In this document: positions 53,610 to 64,000 of the stretch, piece after piece
Position numbering within the stretch: position 1 is the first letter of the stretch
Layout: each line of letters opens with the position of its first letter
DNA from: Photorhabdus luminescens subsp. luminescens
Lineage (GTDB): Bacteria; Pseudomonadota; Gammaproteobacteria; Enterobacterales; Enterobacteriaceae
Assembly (NCBI RefSeq): GCF_001083805.1
Contig: NZ_JXSK01000013.1
Coordinates: 41,085 to 105,084 of the forward strand
DNA: 64,000 nt
Direction of reading: 5' to 3'
The notes under the pieces: generated by a model
The model's input: the letters and a program-made list of their open reading frames with translations, nothing else
What the model was told of the DNA's origin: nothing
Database searches by the model: none
Translations under genes and position numbers: made by a program

Positions 53610-55336
53610 ACCGCCTCCTGCCAATCGTAAAAATCGCGGGCTGAATCCAATACCGGCTTGATAATATCCGTGCGGATCAGAAAATCGCCAAAACCCTCAT
53701 TTGGCTGCCTCCCCGTCGCCCAACGCCCAATGAGTTCATCCATGATGGATAAAATCTCTTGTGAGCTGATATTTTCTTTATACATGCGTGGAATACGGGC
53801 GCCAATTCGATTACCGCCAAGATGAAGGTTATAACGATCAAGCGCTTTGCCAACTAGCCCTACCTCCGCCAACATCGCTCTACCGCAACCATTCGGACAA
53901 CCCGTCACCCGCAAAACAATATGTTCATCACCAATACCGTGTTTATTCATCAGTTGTTCAACATGGGTGACAAACTCCGGTAAAAAACGTTCAGCCTCAG
54001 CCATTGCCAATGGGCATGTTGGGAAAGAGACACAAGCCATTGAGTTTTCACGCTGAACTGTGGTTTTATCGTCAATCAATCCATGCTGACGGGCGATAGT
54101 TTCAATGCGTTGTTTATCACTTTCAGGAATACCAGCAATGATTAAGTTCTGATTGGCCGTCAGGCGAAAATCCCCTTTATGTATTTTTGCAATTTCAGCA
54201 ACGCCGCTTTTCAACGGCCTGCCGGGGTAGTCTAAAAGGCGACCATTTTCAATAAACAACGTTAAATGCCATTTATCATCGATGCCTTTCAGCCAGCCAA
54301 TTTGATCACCACGACCCGTGAATTCATAAGGCCGAACTGCCTCAAATTTCACTCCAGCGCGTCTCTCTACCTCTTCTCTAAAAGTGTCCACACCAACCCG
54401 CTCCAACGTATATTTGGTTTTGGCATTTTTGCGTTCAGTCCGATTACCCCAGTCACGCTGAGTTGTTACCACAGATTCCGCAATTACCAATGTATGTTCA
54501 AGTGGAATATAGCCAAACTCACTCGCCATACGTGGATAGGTATTTTTATCGCCATGAGTCATCGCCAAACCACCACCCACCAGCACGTTAAAACCCACCA
54601 ACTTGTCACCTTCTGCAATGGCGACAAAGTTCAAATCGTTGGCGTGTAGATCAACATCATTCTGTGGAGGAATAACTACCGTGGTTTTGAACTTACGCGG
54701 CAAATAAGTCGAACCAAGAATCGGCTCTTCATCGGTCGTTGCAACTTTTTCTTCATCTAACCAGAGTTCAGCATAAGCACGAGTACGTGGCAGTAAATGT
54801 TCTGAGATTTTTTTCGCCCATTCGTAAGCTTGTTGATGTAATTCTGATTGAATAGGATTCGAGGTACAAAGTACATTGCGGTTAACGTCATTTGCCGTCG
54901 CAAGCGAATCCAATCCAATTTGATTCAACAATTGATGCGCAGGTTTTACATTCCCTTTCAGAATGCCATGAAATTGAAATGTCTGGCGGTTAGTCAACCG
55001 AATACTGCCATAAAGGGTATTTTCCTCAGCAAACTTATCAATACCTAACCATTGCTGTGGCGTAATCACGCCACCCGGCAGACGACAGCGCAACATCATT
55101 GCATGACGTGGCTCCAATTTTTGCTCTGTACGTTCAGCACGGATATCACGATCATCCTGCTGATACATGCCATGAAAACGAATCAACAGGAAATTGTCCC
55201 CTTCAAAACCTCCCGTCAAGCCATTAGTTAAATCTTCGCTGATCGTACCTCGCAGGAAGTTACTTTCCCGCTTCATACGCTCACTGTCAGCCAGTTTACC
55301 TTCAACAATCAAAGGACCATGTTGTTTATCGTTCAT
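53606..55336 (-). CDS. cysI: Sulfite reductase hemoprotein beta subunit
   Basis: 576 residues (E. coli 570). Reduces sulfite to sulfide with six electrons from CysJ. The cysteines for the 4Fe-4S/siroheme site are seen in [16 protein letters not shown] and TGCPNGCGR. It depends on siroheme from CysG. One-base overlap with cysJ upstream and 4-bp overlap with cysH. Confidence 0.98.
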   Translation of the reverse strand: MNDKQHGPLIVEGKLADSERMKRESNFLRGTISEDLTNGLTGGFEGDNFLLIRFHGMYQQDDRDIRAERTEQKLEPRHAMMLRCRLPGGVITPQQWLGIDKFAEENTLYGSIRLTNRQTFQFHGILKGNVKPAHQLLNQIGLDSLATANDVNRNVLCTSNPIQSELHQQAYEWAKKISEHLLPRTRAYAELWLDEEKVATTDEEPILGSTYLPRKFKTTVVIPPQNDVDLHANDLNFVAIAEGDKLVGFNVLVGGGLAMTHGDKNTYPRMASEFGYIPLEHTLVIAESVVTTQRDWGNRTERKNAKTKYTLERVGVDTFREEVERRAGVKFEAVRPYEFTGRGDQIGWLKGIDDKWHLTLFIENGRLLDYPGRPLKSGVAEIAKIHKGDFRLTANQNLIIAGIPESDKQRIETIARQHGLIDDKTTVQRENSMACVSFPTCPLAMAEAERFLPEFVTHVEQLMNKHGIGDEHIVLRVTGCPNGCGRAMLAEVGLVGKALDRYNLHLGGNRIGARIPRMYKENISSQEILSIMDELIGRWATGRQPNEGFGDFLIRTDIIKPVLDSARDFYDWQEAV

Positions 55337-57138
55337 TAGTACACATCCCTCTGATAACGGCGCTCAAGACGCAGTTCACTTAAAAATTCATCTGCCTGTT
55401 CGCTATCCATGCCGCCATGCTCAGAAATAATATCCAATAGCACATGTTCCACATCTTTCGCCATGCGGTTTGCATCACCACACACATACAGATGTGCTCC
55501 TTCCTCTATCCAACGCCACACTTCTTCACCTTGCTCACGCAGCTTGTCCTGAACATAAACTTTATGCTGCTGATCACGGGACCATGCCAAATCAATACGG
55601 GTCAACAAGCCATCTTTGACATAACGCTGCCACTCCACCTGATAGAGAAAATCTTCAGTAAAATGTGGATTACCAAAGAACAACCAATTTTTCCCTTCAG
55701 CGCCATCAGCCTCCCTTTGCTGCATAAATGCCCGAAATGGCGCAATTCCGGTTCCCGGCCCAATCATGATGACAGGCGTGCGTGGATTAGCAGGCAGACG
55801 AAAATTATCGTTATGCTCAATAAAAATACGAATATCGCCATTTTCCTGTAAGCGATCTGCCAGATAGCCGGATGCGCCGCCGGTGCGGGCCCGTCCGTTA
55901 ATTTCATAACGAACCACACCAACTGTAAGATGAACCTCATTTTCCACTTCTGCCTGAGAAGAAGAAATTGAATAGAGCCTTGGTGTCAAAGGCCGTAGCA
56001 AATCAATAAATTGCTGTGCCTCCGGTTGAGAAGCCGCTTCTCTTATCATATCGGCGATCGGTTTATTGTGAGCGTATTGCTGTAATGCTTGTTTATCAGC
56101 AATCAAAGAAAGCAATTTTTCATCTTTCGCCAGAGCAGCGTATTTTTCCACAATCACACTAGTATTTTGGGTTAACTCAACATGTCTGATCAGTGCTTCC
56201 CTTAATGGCAATTTCTGACCATTAACCTCAACCTGTTCTGTTCCCTTCAACCAGAGCAAATTTAATACTTCATCCACCAACTCCAGATCATTTTCAAACC
56301 AGACACCTAAAGCATCACCTGGCTGATAACGAAAACCTGAATCACCCAGATCAATTTCAATATGGCGAACATCTTTATCAGAACCACGACCCGTTATTTT
56401 CTGGCGGGTGGCTAAGGCCGCAGTCAATGGCGCCTGTTTAGTATAAGAAGTTGAGAAAACTTCATTTACCGGCCCGTTTTGTGCGTAAGTAATTACAGTC
56501 CCTATCTCAGCCGGAATACGCTGTTTCAAGATCACAGTTAATTGTTTACGCCACTGAGCCGCAACTTGCTGATATTCCACATCACCATCTACACGCTCCA
56601 GAAGCTGTTGAGCACCTAATTCATTCAGACGATTATCGAAATCTTTTCCAGCCTGGCAGAAGCGCTCATAAGAGGTATCACCCAGACCAAAAACCGCAAA
56701 TGCCGTATCATTCAGTTTCGGCGCCTTTTTAGAATAGAGATACTTATACAATGCAACTGCTTCCTCAGCCGGTTCCCCTTCACCTTGAGTAGAAGCAATA
56801 ATTATCAGTACCTTCTCTTGAGCAATTTGTTTGAACTTGTAATCACCAGCATTGAACAGATTGACATTAAATTTCTCTGCCAACAAATCATCACGGAGCT
56901 GCTCAGCTAAACGACGAGCATTACCAGTTTGTGAAGCTGAAATTAATGTGATCGTTTCCTGTGCCGGAACCGCCGGAGCCACGGCCTGAACCTGTGGTTG
57001 TTGATTTACCATTCCCCAAAAATAACCAGACAGCCAGGCTAATTGCGTCGATGAAAAATCCCCAATTGCCGATTGCAAACGCGCTAGCTGTTCAGGTGAA
57101 ACCGGAAGAAGTGAAATTGAAGGTGGTTTTATGCTCAT
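55336..57138 (-). CDS. cysJ: Sulfite reductase flavoprotein alpha subunit
   Basis: 600 residues (E. coli 599). FMN-flavodoxin domain ([29 protein letters not shown]), then FAD domain ([35 protein letters not shown]) and NADPH domain ([20 protein letters not shown]), ending RYQRDVY. It passes electrons from NADPH to CysI. First gene of cysJIH; the 266-bp spacer towards queD should contain its CysB-dependent promoter, which I could not pin down. Confidence 0.98.
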   Translation of the reverse strand: MSIKPPSISLLPVSPEQLARLQSAIGDFSSTQLAWLSGYFWGMVNQQPQVQAVAPAVPAQETITLISASQTGNARRLAEQLRDDLLAEKFNVNLFNAGDYKFKQIAQEKVLIIIASTQGEGEPAEEAVALYKYLYSKKAPKLNDTAFAVFGLGDTSYERFCQAGKDFDNRLNELGAQQLLERVDGDVEYQQVAAQWRKQLTVILKQRIPAEIGTVITYAQNGPVNEVFSTSYTKQAPLTAALATRQKITGRGSDKDVRHIEIDLGDSGFRYQPGDALGVWFENDLELVDEVLNLLWLKGTEQVEVNGQKLPLREALIRHVELTQNTSVIVEKYAALAKDEKLLSLIADKQALQQYAHNKPIADMIREAASQPEAQQFIDLLRPLTPRLYSISSSQAEVENEVHLTVGVVRYEINGRARTGGASGYLADRLQENGDIRIFIEHNDNFRLPANPRTPVIMIGPGTGIAPFRAFMQQREADGAEGKNWLFFGNPHFTEDFLYQVEWQRYVKDGLLTRIDLAWSRDQQHKVYVQDKLREQGEEVWRWIEEGAHLYVCGDANRMAKDVEHVLLDIISEHGGMDSEQADEFLSELRLERRYQRDVY

Positions 57139-57405
57139 TGTCCTGTGCTACCCTTTACGATTACCAATGTCCGTTATTTTTAGTAAAGAAAATAAATAGG
57201 GATGGTTTGTAAGGTTATCTCAGCGACTTGTTACTATTTAAAGAAACTATCGCAATATCAAATAACCAAAACGCCTAACCATATTTACAGATTTAATATA
57301 TCTATAAAACAGTTAATAAGAGCAATGGCAAAAAAATGAAAAAACCAAGTTTAATTCCGAAGATCGGGTAGAATAGCGGGTTTTTTGAAGTCAGGGAGAA
57401 CCACT
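57139..57405. promoter_or_regulatory. Divergent control region of cysJ and queD
   Basis: AT-rich spacer between divergent genes. On the queD side there is a TAGAAT -10-like hexamer at 57369-57374 with no good -35. I could not identify a CysB site by eye, as the site is degenerate. Confidence 0.4.
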
Positions 57406-57768
57406 ATGAGCACAACAATTTTTAAAGATTTTCAGTTTGAAGCCGCCCACCGTCTGCCACATGTCCCAGAAGGCCATAAATGCGGCCGCCTACATGGGCA
57501 CTCATTTATGGTACGACTGGAAATTACCGGGGAGGTCGATCCTCATAGTGGCTGGATTATGGACTTTGCCGATTTGAAAGCCCTATTCAAACCCGTTTGG
57601 GAACAGTTAGATCACCATTATCTAAATGATATCCCCGGACTAGAAAATCCAACCAGCGAAGTACTCGCTACCTGGATTTGGGATAAAGTTAAACCAATAA
57701 TTCCGCAACTCAGTGCGGTTATGGTCAAAGAAACTTGTAACGCGGGAGCTATTTTCCGCGGTAAATGA
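57406..57768 (+). CDS. queD: 6-carboxy-5,6,7,8-tetrahydropterin synthase
   Basis: 120 residues from the ATG giving [17 protein letters not shown], with AGGGAG upstream. Converts dihydroneopterin triphosphate to 6-carboxytetrahydropterin in queuosine synthesis. Zinc ligand histidines in AAHRLP and CGRLHGHSF, with the catalytic Cys (HKCGRL); DHHYLND and [11 protein letters not shown] later. Convergent with queE, next enzyme of the pathway. Confidence 0.96.
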   Translation: MSTTIFKDFQFEAAHRLPHVPEGHKCGRLHGHSFMVRLEITGEVDPHSGWIMDFADLKALFKPVWEQLDHHYLNDIPGLENPTSEVLATWIWDKVKPIIPQLSAVMVKETCNAGAIFRGK

Positions 57769-57773
57769 AATAA

Positions 57774-57806
57774 CTTACTGCACCAGGAAACCTCCAGTGC
57801 AGTAAG
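57774..57806. terminator. Bidirectional terminator between queD and queE
   Basis: Perfect 10-bp stem CTTACTGCAC (57774-57783) with GTGCAGTAAG (57797-57806), followed by CTTTTCT on the plus strand; 5 bp after queD and 6 bp after the queE stop. Confidence 0.8.
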
Positions 57807-57812
57807 CTTTTC

Positions 57813-58484
57813 TCAGGCGATATTCAAATATTTATGTGTTTGCATAGAAAACCGCCAATTACGGGCAATACAGGTTTCAATACATAAACGAGTAGCATCT
57901 TCTTTCTGGCTAATAGGTTGCAGTGCAATAATACGCGATGAGTCGTCATCCAATGTCGCTAATAACTCATCCAATGCTTCAATATCTCTTTCCCTAGCAA
58001 CCGGATATTTTATTTCATTCGCCCTTTGCAAAGCCTGCTGCAATATCTGGTAACCACCACGCATATTAACTTTTGGTGAAACTGTCACCCAAGTAGCAAC
58101 AGAACACTTAACATGATACGTACCACTGGTTTCTATCTGGCATTGGTAGCCAAGGCTTTCTAACTCTTCGATCAGAGGTATAAGATCATAAAGGCAAGGC
58201 TCACCACCAGTAATAACAACATGACGTGCGGTATATTTCTGTTGAACAAACAGCTCTGCAATTTGCTTAGGAGATGCTTCACTCCATTCATTGCTTTCAC
58301 TCGTTTTCAGCAAAATTGTTTCCAATGTCCGTTGCTTTTCCGCTTCTTTCTCCCAAGTGTGTTTAGTATCACACCAGCTACAACCAACCGGACACCCTTG
58401 CAGACGAATAAAAATTGCCGGGACTCCAGCAAAAAAACCTTCTCCCTGCAATGTCTGGAATATTTCGTTAATCGGGTAAAACAT
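57813..58484 (-). CDS. queE: 7-carboxy-7-deazaguanine synthase
   Basis: 223 residues from the ATG giving MFYPINEIFQTLQGEGFF (E. coli QueE 223). Radical SAM enzyme, rearranging carboxytetrahydropterin to CDG. The cluster-binding motif is CPVGCSWCDTKHTW (C-x3-C-x2-C). VVITGGEPCLYDLIPLIE is the second SAM contact. ORF extension of 6 codons upstream is possible but not needed. Confidence 0.96.
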   Translation of the reverse strand: MFYPINEIFQTLQGEGFFAGVPAIFIRLQGCPVGCSWCDTKHTWEKEAEKQRTLETILLKTSESNEWSEASPKQIAELFVQQKYTARHVVITGGEPCLYDLIPLIEELESLGYQCQIETSGTYHVKCSVATWVTVSPKVNMRGGYQILQQALQRANEIKYPVARERDIEALDELLATLDDDSSRIIALQPISQKEDATRLCIETCIARNWRFSMQTHKYLNIA

Positions 58485-58655
58485 AAAAATCTCTGGTTTC
58501 ATTAAGGCAAGGGCGCATTATTACAGATATCTATCCCGCGAACATCAATCTTTATGGTAAGGTACGGGGTTTGCTTCGCTTGGCTAACGTGCAACTTGTC
58601 GAGGCATCGTGTGCTTAAAATATATCTAGCACTGAAAAAGTGACAGGAATAAATA

Positions 58656-60041
58656 ATGCAGAATAATGAAACTCAGCTGAAACGGGGTCTAACCGGGCGG
58701 CACATCCGCTTTATGGCATTAGGCTCCGCAATAGGCACAGGGCTGTTCTATGGCTCCGCAGCTGCTATTCAGCAAGCTGGACCAGCCGTATTACTCGCCT
58801 ATTTAATCGGCGGTGCTGCCGTATTTATGGTGATGCGTGCATTAGGCGAAATGGCTGTTCACCATCCAGTAGCCGGTTCTTTTTCACACTATGCCAGCCA
58901 TTACCTCGGCCCTTTAGCCGGATTTCTAACCGGATGGAATTATATATTCGAAATGCTGATCGTTTGCCTAGCTGACGTTACTGCATTCGGTTTCTATATG
59001 AAACTCTGGTTCCCCCACGTGGAACAGTGGATCTGGGTGCTAAGCATTGTCTGCTTTATCGGCGCAATTAATCTTTGCCATGTGAAAATTTTCGGTGAAA
59101 TGGAATTCTGGCTTTCGATTGTGAAAGTCACCGCAATTATCGCTATGATTGTCGGCGGCATCACTATCATGATCTATGGGTTCGGCCAAGAAACAGATCA
59201 TGCAACCGGTATTGCCAGTTTGTGGGAATATGGCGGTTTTATGCCTAATGGCATAACTGGCGTGATAGCTTCACTCGCCATTGTAATGTTTGCTTTTGGT
59301 GGTATTGAAGTCATTGGTATTACTGCCAGTGAAGCCAAAAATCCCGAAAAAACAATTCCAAAAGCAATCAACGCTGTCCCTTTCCGTATTCTGCTGTTCT
59401 ATGTACTGACTCTGTTTATTTTAATGTGTATCTATCCGTGGAATCAGATCGGTCAAGAAGGTAGCCCATTCGTACAGATTTTTTCCAGCTTGGGTATCAA
59501 TTCTGCTGCTAATATTCTCAATATCGTCGTGATTACTGCCGCAATTTCAGCAATTAATAGCGATATTTTTGGTGCTGGCCGTATGATGTATGGCATGGCC
59601 CAAGAAGGACAAGCGCCTAAATCATTCACCAAGCTGAGCCGTAATGGCGTCCCCTGGATGACTGTAATCGTTATGTCAGCAGTTCTGTTGATTGGGGTTA
59701 TACTCAACTACATGATTCCAGAAGAGATTTTCGTTATCATTGCCTCTATCGCAACATTCGCTACTGTATGGGTATGGTTGATGATCCTACTTTCTCAGGT
59801 TGCTATGCGCCGCAAAATGAGCAAAGAAGAAGTTAAAACCCTGAAATTTCCCGTTCCTATGTGGCCAATAGCACCAGTATTAACCATTATCTTTATGGTA
59901 TTTGTTATTGTATTACTGGGCTATTTCGAGAAAACCCGCATTGCATTAATTGTAGGAATTGTGTGGGTAATTTTGTTATCAATAACTTATTTCTTAAGCG
60001 TAAAGAAAAATATTTCTCAACCTCATCAGTTGAATAAATAA
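58656..60041 (+). CDS. proY: Proline-specific permease (ProY-like, APC family)
   Basis: 461 residues with 12 predicted membrane helices. The APC signature opens the protein ([21 protein letters not shown]), followed by [22 protein letters not shown] and the conserved [25 protein letters not shown]. It is very close, as I remember it, to E. coli ProY; histidine or other amino acids remain possible. The 150-bp upstream spacer (58503-58655) has no feature I can name. A terminator follows. Confidence 0.82.
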   Translation: MQNNETQLKRGLTGRHIRFMALGSAIGTGLFYGSAAAIQQAGPAVLLAYLIGGAAVFMVMRALGEMAVHHPVAGSFSHYASHYLGPLAGFLTGWNYIFEMLIVCLADVTAFGFYMKLWFPHVEQWIWVLSIVCFIGAINLCHVKIFGEMEFWLSIVKVTAIIAMIVGGITIMIYGFGQETDHATGIASLWEYGGFMPNGITGVIASLAIVMFAFGGIEVIGITASEAKNPEKTIPKAINAVPFRILLFYVLTLFILMCIYPWNQIGQEGSPFVQIFSSLGINSAANILNIVVITAAISAINSDIFGAGRMMYGMAQEGQAPKSFTKLSRNGVPWMTVIVMSAVLLIGVILNYMIPEEIFVIIASIATFATVWVWLMILLSQVAMRRKMSKEEVKTLKFPVPMWPIAPVLTIIFMVFVIVLLGYFEKTRIALIVGIVWVILLSITYFLSVKKNISQPHQLNK

Positions 60042-60054
60042 TATTTACACTTAT

Positions 60055-60078
60055 AAATGCCAGATTATTCTGGCATTT
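60055..60078. terminator. Terminator after the permease gene
   Basis: AAATGCCAG-ATTATT-CTGGCATTT, then ATTATAAC. The AT-rich DNA between here and 60189 contains nothing else I can support. Confidence 0.75.
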
Positions 60079-60189
60079 ATTATAACTTATTCAAAAAAAT
60101 ATATTTTATATTCATTTCAATGTTATTTTTATATATTATTTAAAATAAATCTTATTTTATAAATAAAAATATATTCTTATAATAAAGAG

Positions 60190-60972
60190 TTAATAAAAAT
60201 TTACAACAAGAGGATTATGATCAGAAGCATCAGTAGGTATTACAATAGCATTAGCTATATTCAACTCTCGGTAAAAAATAAAATCCAAAGGCCTGCCAAA
60301 CGCGATTGTTCGATAGTCGTCAGTAAAAGATACTTCTTCAAGGTGTAAATATCTAGTAAAGCGTTTTAAAGCATTTAATCGTTGCTTACTCCATGCATTA
60401 AAGTCACCAGCCATAATTACAGGGCCATTATGTAAACGAACATGAGCTCCAATATTATTCAACTGACGGCTATAAACATCTACACCAAAACTGAAATTTA
60501 TCGCATGCACATTAATAACCATCAAATGACGATTATCCTGCAAAAGATAAACAGTGATGAGAGCTGATTTAGATAAACGCAAAAGAGGCTCTTTCTCTCT
60601 CAATGGACAACAATAAACAGGGTGAGAAGTTGCTAATGTCATTACACCAGAAGGGTGCTGTGGTAATAGAAATGCAGGAACTTGATCAGCTATCAGACAA
60701 TTTGAGGTAGCAAATTCAACTAAATCAGGAGTTGTCTGCGCTTCTTGCAATAAAATCAACTGGCTTTCCTTAGTTAGCTCCTTCAGAACCTTTCGCCATG
60801 CAGGACGCTGCTGTTTATAGATATTCCATACAACAACCCTAAGTTTATTTGTGCCAGTGATCAAAGGAGTACCTACAGGTAATGCATTCCCAAGCTGATG
60901 AGTCGACATAGGAAAGACACGTTCAACAGGTTGACCCGCGACATACCTTATCGCATAGGTTTTTTTTACCAC
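60190..60972 (-). CDS. yafD: YafD-like endonuclease/exonuclease/phosphatase-fold protein
   Basis: 260 residues. Close to E. coli YafD (266): [15 protein letters not shown], then [83 protein letters not shown], and SDHNPLVV at the end. Metal and phosphate-site residues (N, E, D-x-N, S-DH) are kept. Substrate unknown. As in E. coli, the gene is near an rRNA operon with a distal tRNA-Asp. Confidence 0.93.
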   Translation of the reverse strand: MVKKTYAIRYVAGQPVERVFPMSTHQLGNALPVGTPLITGTNKLRVVVWNIYKQQRPAWRKVLKELTKESQLILLQEAQTTPDLVEFATSNCLIADQVPAFLLPQHPSGVMTLATSHPVYCCPLREKEPLLRLSKSALITVYLLQDNRHLMVINVHAINFSFGVDVYSRQLNNIGAHVRLHNGPVIMAGDFNAWSKQRLNALKRFTRYLHLEEVSFTDDYRTIAFGRPLDFIFYRELNIANAIVIPTDASDHNPLVVNFY

Positions 60973-61069
60973 GTAAAAAACCTCTTAAATACAGAATAAC
61001 TATAAAAACTATCCTATTTTATCAAATATCATAAGGTAATTATTGATTTTAATACTCATAAACGACAAA

Positions 61070-61095
61070 AAACCCTGAGATTTCTCTCAGGGTTT
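61070..61095 (-). terminator. rRNA operon terminator
   Basis: Perfect 11-bp stem AAACCCTGAGA/TCTCAGGGTTT, followed on the minus strand by a run of T. Lies 16 bp after the tRNA-Asp. Confidence 0.9.
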
Positions 61096-61110
61096 CTCTG
61101 CTAACTAAGG

Positions 61111-61187
61111 TGGCGGTGCGGACGGGGCTCGAACCCGCGACCCCCGGCGTGACAGGCCGGTATTCTAACCAACTGAACTACCGCACC
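61111..61187 (-). tRNA. tRNA-Asp (GTC)
   Basis: 77 nt including an encoded CCA. Acceptor stem GGTGCGG/CCGCACC, D arm with AGTTCAGTTGGTTAGA, anticodon GTC in CCTGTCACG, T arm GGGTTCGAGCCCC. It is the distal tRNA of the rRNA operon. Confidence 0.96.
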
Positions 61188-61385
61188 ACCGAATTCTTTT
61201 GGGTTACGCCGCTGATGCGACTAAAACCCAAACATCAATTTTAGCAGCTCACAAACGGCTTTCCTGCCGTTTGCCCTTCGGGCCGTCGCGACTCGCGACG
61301 TTCAACTCCGTTCCCGACGGAGTTGTCCTACTCTCTGCTATTTTTGCCTTATGCTGCCTTCTATCGCAACACAACGCTTAATTAA
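61188..61385 (-). other. 5S-to-tRNA spacer with four tandem hairpins
   Basis: Four perfect short inverted repeats follow one another in 74 bp: 61252-61259/61266-61273 (CAAACGGC), 61273-61276/61280-61283 (GCCC), 61284-61290/61294-61300 (CGTCGCG), 61303-61311/61317-61325 (CAACTCCGT). They could be processing signals in the rRNA transcript. No gene is seen. Confidence 0.55.
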
Positions 61386-61505
61386 AGCCTGGCAGTTCCC
61401 TACTCTCACATGGGGAGACCCCACACTACCATCGGCGCTACGGCGTTTCACTGCTGAGTTCGGCATGGGGTCAGGTGGGACCGCCGCGCTATCGCCGCCA
61501 GGCAT
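61386..61505 (-). rRNA. 5S ribosomal RNA
   Basis: Minus strand begins TGCCTGGCGGCGATAGC and ends AGGGAACTGCCAGGC, with the central CCCATGCCGAACTCAG, all diagnostic of enterobacterial 5S. Ends set by the terminal stem (GCCTGGC/GCCAGGC), so one or two bases uncertain. The 23S-5S spacer (61506-61637) carries CT-rich motifs related to the intervening sequence. Confidence 0.95.
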
Positions 61506-61972
61506 ATTCCGTTTTATCCCGGCCGTTGCTTCTCCACAACCGCCCGGTTCAATCTCTGAACAAGCTGAAATTCATCTCTCTTCCGTCTTCTGACCGCTGT
61601 CCGCTGTCTTCTGACACCAAAACACCTTCGGCGTTGTAAGGTTAAGCCTCTCGGTTCATTAGTACTGGTCAGCTCAATGCATCGCTGCACTTACACACCC
61701 AGCCTATCCACGTCTTCGTCTTAAACGTTCCTTCCGTGACCTCAAGTCAAGGGAAGACTCATCTCAAGGCAAGTTTCCCGCTTAGATGCTTTCAGCGGTT
61801 ATCTCTCCCGCACTTAGCTACCGGGCTATGCCATTGGCATGACAACCCGTACACCAGCGGTGCGTCCACTCCGGTCCTCTCGTACTAGGAGCAGCCCCTT
61901 TCAATCTTCCTGCGCCCACGGCAGATAGGGACCGAACTGTCTCACGACGTTCTAAACCCAGCTCGCGTACCA

Positions 61973-62006
<34 letters not shown>

Positions 62007-62007
62007 A

Positions 62008-62050
<43 letters not shown>

Positions 62051-62079
62051 ACCGCCGTCGATATGAACTCTTGGGCGGT

Positions 62080-62133
<54 letters not shown>

Positions 62134-62557
62134 CCAGAACCACCGGATCACTAAGACCTACTTTCGTACCTGCTCGAGCCGTCACTCTCGCAGTTAAGCT
62201 GGCTTATGCCTTTGCACTAACCTCACGATGTCCGACCGTGATTAGCCAACCTTCGTGCTCCTCCGTTACGCTTTGGGAGGAGACCGCCCCAGTCAAACTA
62301 CCCGCCAGACACTGTCCTCAGCCCGGATGACGGGCCTGAGTGAGAACATCGAGCATTCAAGGGTGGTATTTCAAGGATGGCTCCATGCAGACTGGCGTCC
62401 GCACTTCCAAGCCTCCCACCTATCCTACACATCAAGGCTCCATGTTCAGTGTCAAGCTATAGTAAAGGTTCACGGGGTCTTTCCGTCTTGCCGCGGGGAC
62501 ACTGCATCTTCACAGCGAGTTCAATTTCACTGAGTCTCGGGTGGAGACAGCCTGGCC

Positions 62558-62643
<86 letters not shown>

Positions 62644-63362
62644 TGGGGCTTCGATCAAGAGCGTCGCCTTAACGGCTAACCCCATCAATTAACCTTCCAG
62701 CACCGGGCAGGCGTCACACCGTATACGTCCACTTACGTGTTGGCACAGTGCTGTGTTTTTAATAAACAGTTGCAGCCAGCTGGTCTCTGCGACTGGCTTC
62801 GGCTCCGGGGGCAAACCCCTTCACCTAACGCCAGCGTGCCTTCTCCCGAAGTTACGGCACCATTTTGCCTAGTTCCTTCACCCGAGTTCTCTCAAGCGCC
62901 TGAGTATTCTCTACCTGACCACCTGTGTCGGTTTGGGGTACGATTCAATGTCACCTGATGCTTAGAGGCTTTTCCTGGAAGCCGGGCATCAACCACTTCA
63001 CCGCCGTAGCGGCTCGTCATCACGCCTCAGTGTTAAAAGAAGAGCGGATTTGCCTGCTCCTCCCACCTACACGCTTAAACCGGGACGACCGTCGCCCGGA
63101 TGGCCTAGCCTTCTCCGTCCCCCCTTCGCAGTCACATTCAGTACAGGAATATTAACCTGTTTCCCATCAGCTACGCCGTTCGGCCTCGCCTTAGGGGTCG
63201 ACTCACCCTGCCCCGATTAACGTTGGACAGGAACCCTTGGTCTTCCGGCGAGCGGGTTTTTCACCCGCTTTATCGTTACTTATGTCAGCATTCGCACTTC
63301 TGATACCTCCAGCAGGCCTCACGGCGCCGCCTTCAACGGCTTACAGAACGCTCCCCTACCCA

Positions 63363-63783
63363 TTCAGAGAACAGACGTCAGAATACAGCTTACAGACGCC
63401 GCCCCAGTCCAGTCAGCATTTTCGCTATCTCTTCATAGCCATCGCGCCATTCCTGCCACTGAACCCGATTGATATAGCCCAAATCCAGACAATATCTTAA
63501 CCATACACGCATCTCATCGGCACTGCCTAAGGCTATACTAATGAAACGCCTGAACTCGGGTTTGGAATAATGCTGCTTACCAAAGCCCTCGGCAAGGTTG
63601 GCGCAAATGCCCTTACTTGCCCGCCCGACCTGGTCCGCTAATCCATATTGTTCGTACTGAGGAAATGTCAAACTCACCTGATGAATTTCTAACGAAATTC
63701 GATAAGCTTTCTTAAACACGTCCAATTGCTCGAATCCATATGACATCATTCCGTCCTCTGTCTTCTGAAATCTGTCCTCTGAA
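63363..63783 (-). other. Intervening sequence (IVS) in helix 45 of 23S rRNA
   Basis: Normal 23S sequence stops after CTCCCCTACCCA and resumes at TGCCGCAGCTTCGG; in E. coli only the short tip of helix 45 lies between. Here there are about 421 bp. The ends pair (TTCAGAGAACAGA at 63363-63375 with TCTGTCCTCTGAA at 63771-63783, 12 of 13), the long stem that RNase III cuts in other bacteria. The excised piece is not re-ligated, so the 23S would work as two fragments. Confidence 0.92.
63390..63749 (-). CDS. 23S rRNA IVS-encoded four-helix-bundle protein (S23 family)
   Basis: 119 residues from the ATG pair behind GAGGACGGA. Family pattern: FEQLDVFKKAYRISLEIHQ, FPQYEQYGLADQVGRASKGI, CANLAEGFGKQ, FRRFISIALGSADEMRVWL and the C-terminal YEEIAKMLTGL. 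Members form a pentameric four-helix bundle with a basic face; the role in the cell is unknown. The upstream in-frame extension is 23S sequence and is not protein. The intact frame suggests selection or recent arrival. Confidence 0.9.
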   Translation of the reverse strand: MMSYGFEQLDVFKKAYRISLEIHQVSLTFPQYEQYGLADQVGRASKGICANLAEGFGKQHYSKPEFRRFISIALGSADEMRVWLRYCLDLGYINRVQWQEWRDGYEEIAKMLTGLGRRL

Positions 63784-63941
63784 TGCCGCAGCTTCGGCGC
63801 ATGGTTTAGCCCCGTTACATCTTCCGCGCAGGCCGACTCGACCAGTGAGCTATTACGCTTTCTTTCAATGATGGCTGCTTCTAAGCCAACATCCTGGCTG
63901 TCTGGGCCTTCCCACATCGTTTCCCACTTAACCATGACTTC

Positions 63942-63974
<33 letters not shown>

Positions 63975-64000
63975 CTTCACGACGGACGTTAGCACCCGCC

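Noticed and set aside
61111..61187. tRNA-Asp as phage attachment site
   Set aside because: No copy of a tRNA end is found at the prophage limits; the 28-bp att repeat is in the cysH-cysG spacer.

Overview
The window looks like a gamma-proteobacterial chromosome of the Photorhabdus/Xenorhabdus type (Morganellaceae). The evidence is two PLL-type beta-propeller lectins, an ERIC element of the standard 127-bp size, and a mutS / rpoS-nlpD-pcm-surE-truD-ispF-ispD-ftsB / cys backbone in enterobacterial order. Photorhabdus is an inference from the lectins; I could not run a search.

Layout. 1-3100: two tandem seven-bladed lectin genes, each with a near-identical leader and a downstream hairpin. 3150-3700: a small gene broken by an ERIC element. 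4231-7552: mutS and miaE. 7600-8450: a variable mutS-rpoS interval with small or decayed genes. 8454-14613 (minus strand): ftsB-ispD-ispF-truD-surE-pcm-nlpD-rpoS, covering isoprenoid synthesis, tRNA modification, protein repair, envelope division and stationary-phase control. 14762-19162 (minus): cysG-cysD-cysN-cysC (siroheme, sulfate activation).

19257-52700: a P2-like prophage flanked by a 28-bp direct repeat. It sits between cysG and cysH and so splits what was one sulfate-assimilation cluster (cysJIH-cysGDNC). It has an integrase, two intact C-type repressors plus a decayed third, a Cox-like protein, an early region with Dam and the HUH replication protein A, a cos site, and the full late set Q P O N M L X / lysis / R S V W J I H tfa / U T E FII FI / D ogr. 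Oddities are a roughly 795-bp tandem duplication across the P/Q junction that makes a chimeric gene with a mutated nuclease residue; inversion of the FI-FII-E-T-U block relative to P2; a single TGT-N12-ACA Ogr box in each of the two divergent late intergenic regions; and an unrecognised two-gene membrane system (28516-29519) at the tin/old locus, where P2 phages carry anti-phage genes. The last is the best candidate for an undescribed system. A small secreted-protein gene lies between ogr and attR.

52875-57138 (minus): cysJ-cysI-cysH. 57406-60972: queD, queE, a ProY-like permease, yafD. 61111-64000 (minus): the distal part of an rRNA operon (partial 23S, 5S, tRNA-Asp). Helix 45 of the 23S gene is replaced by a roughly 420-bp intervening sequence encoding a four-helix-bundle IVS protein, so this rRNA is probably fragmented in the cell.

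Limits: all family names come from reading motifs and remembered family sequences, not from searches. Start codons were chosen by ribosome-binding sites and known family N-termini.
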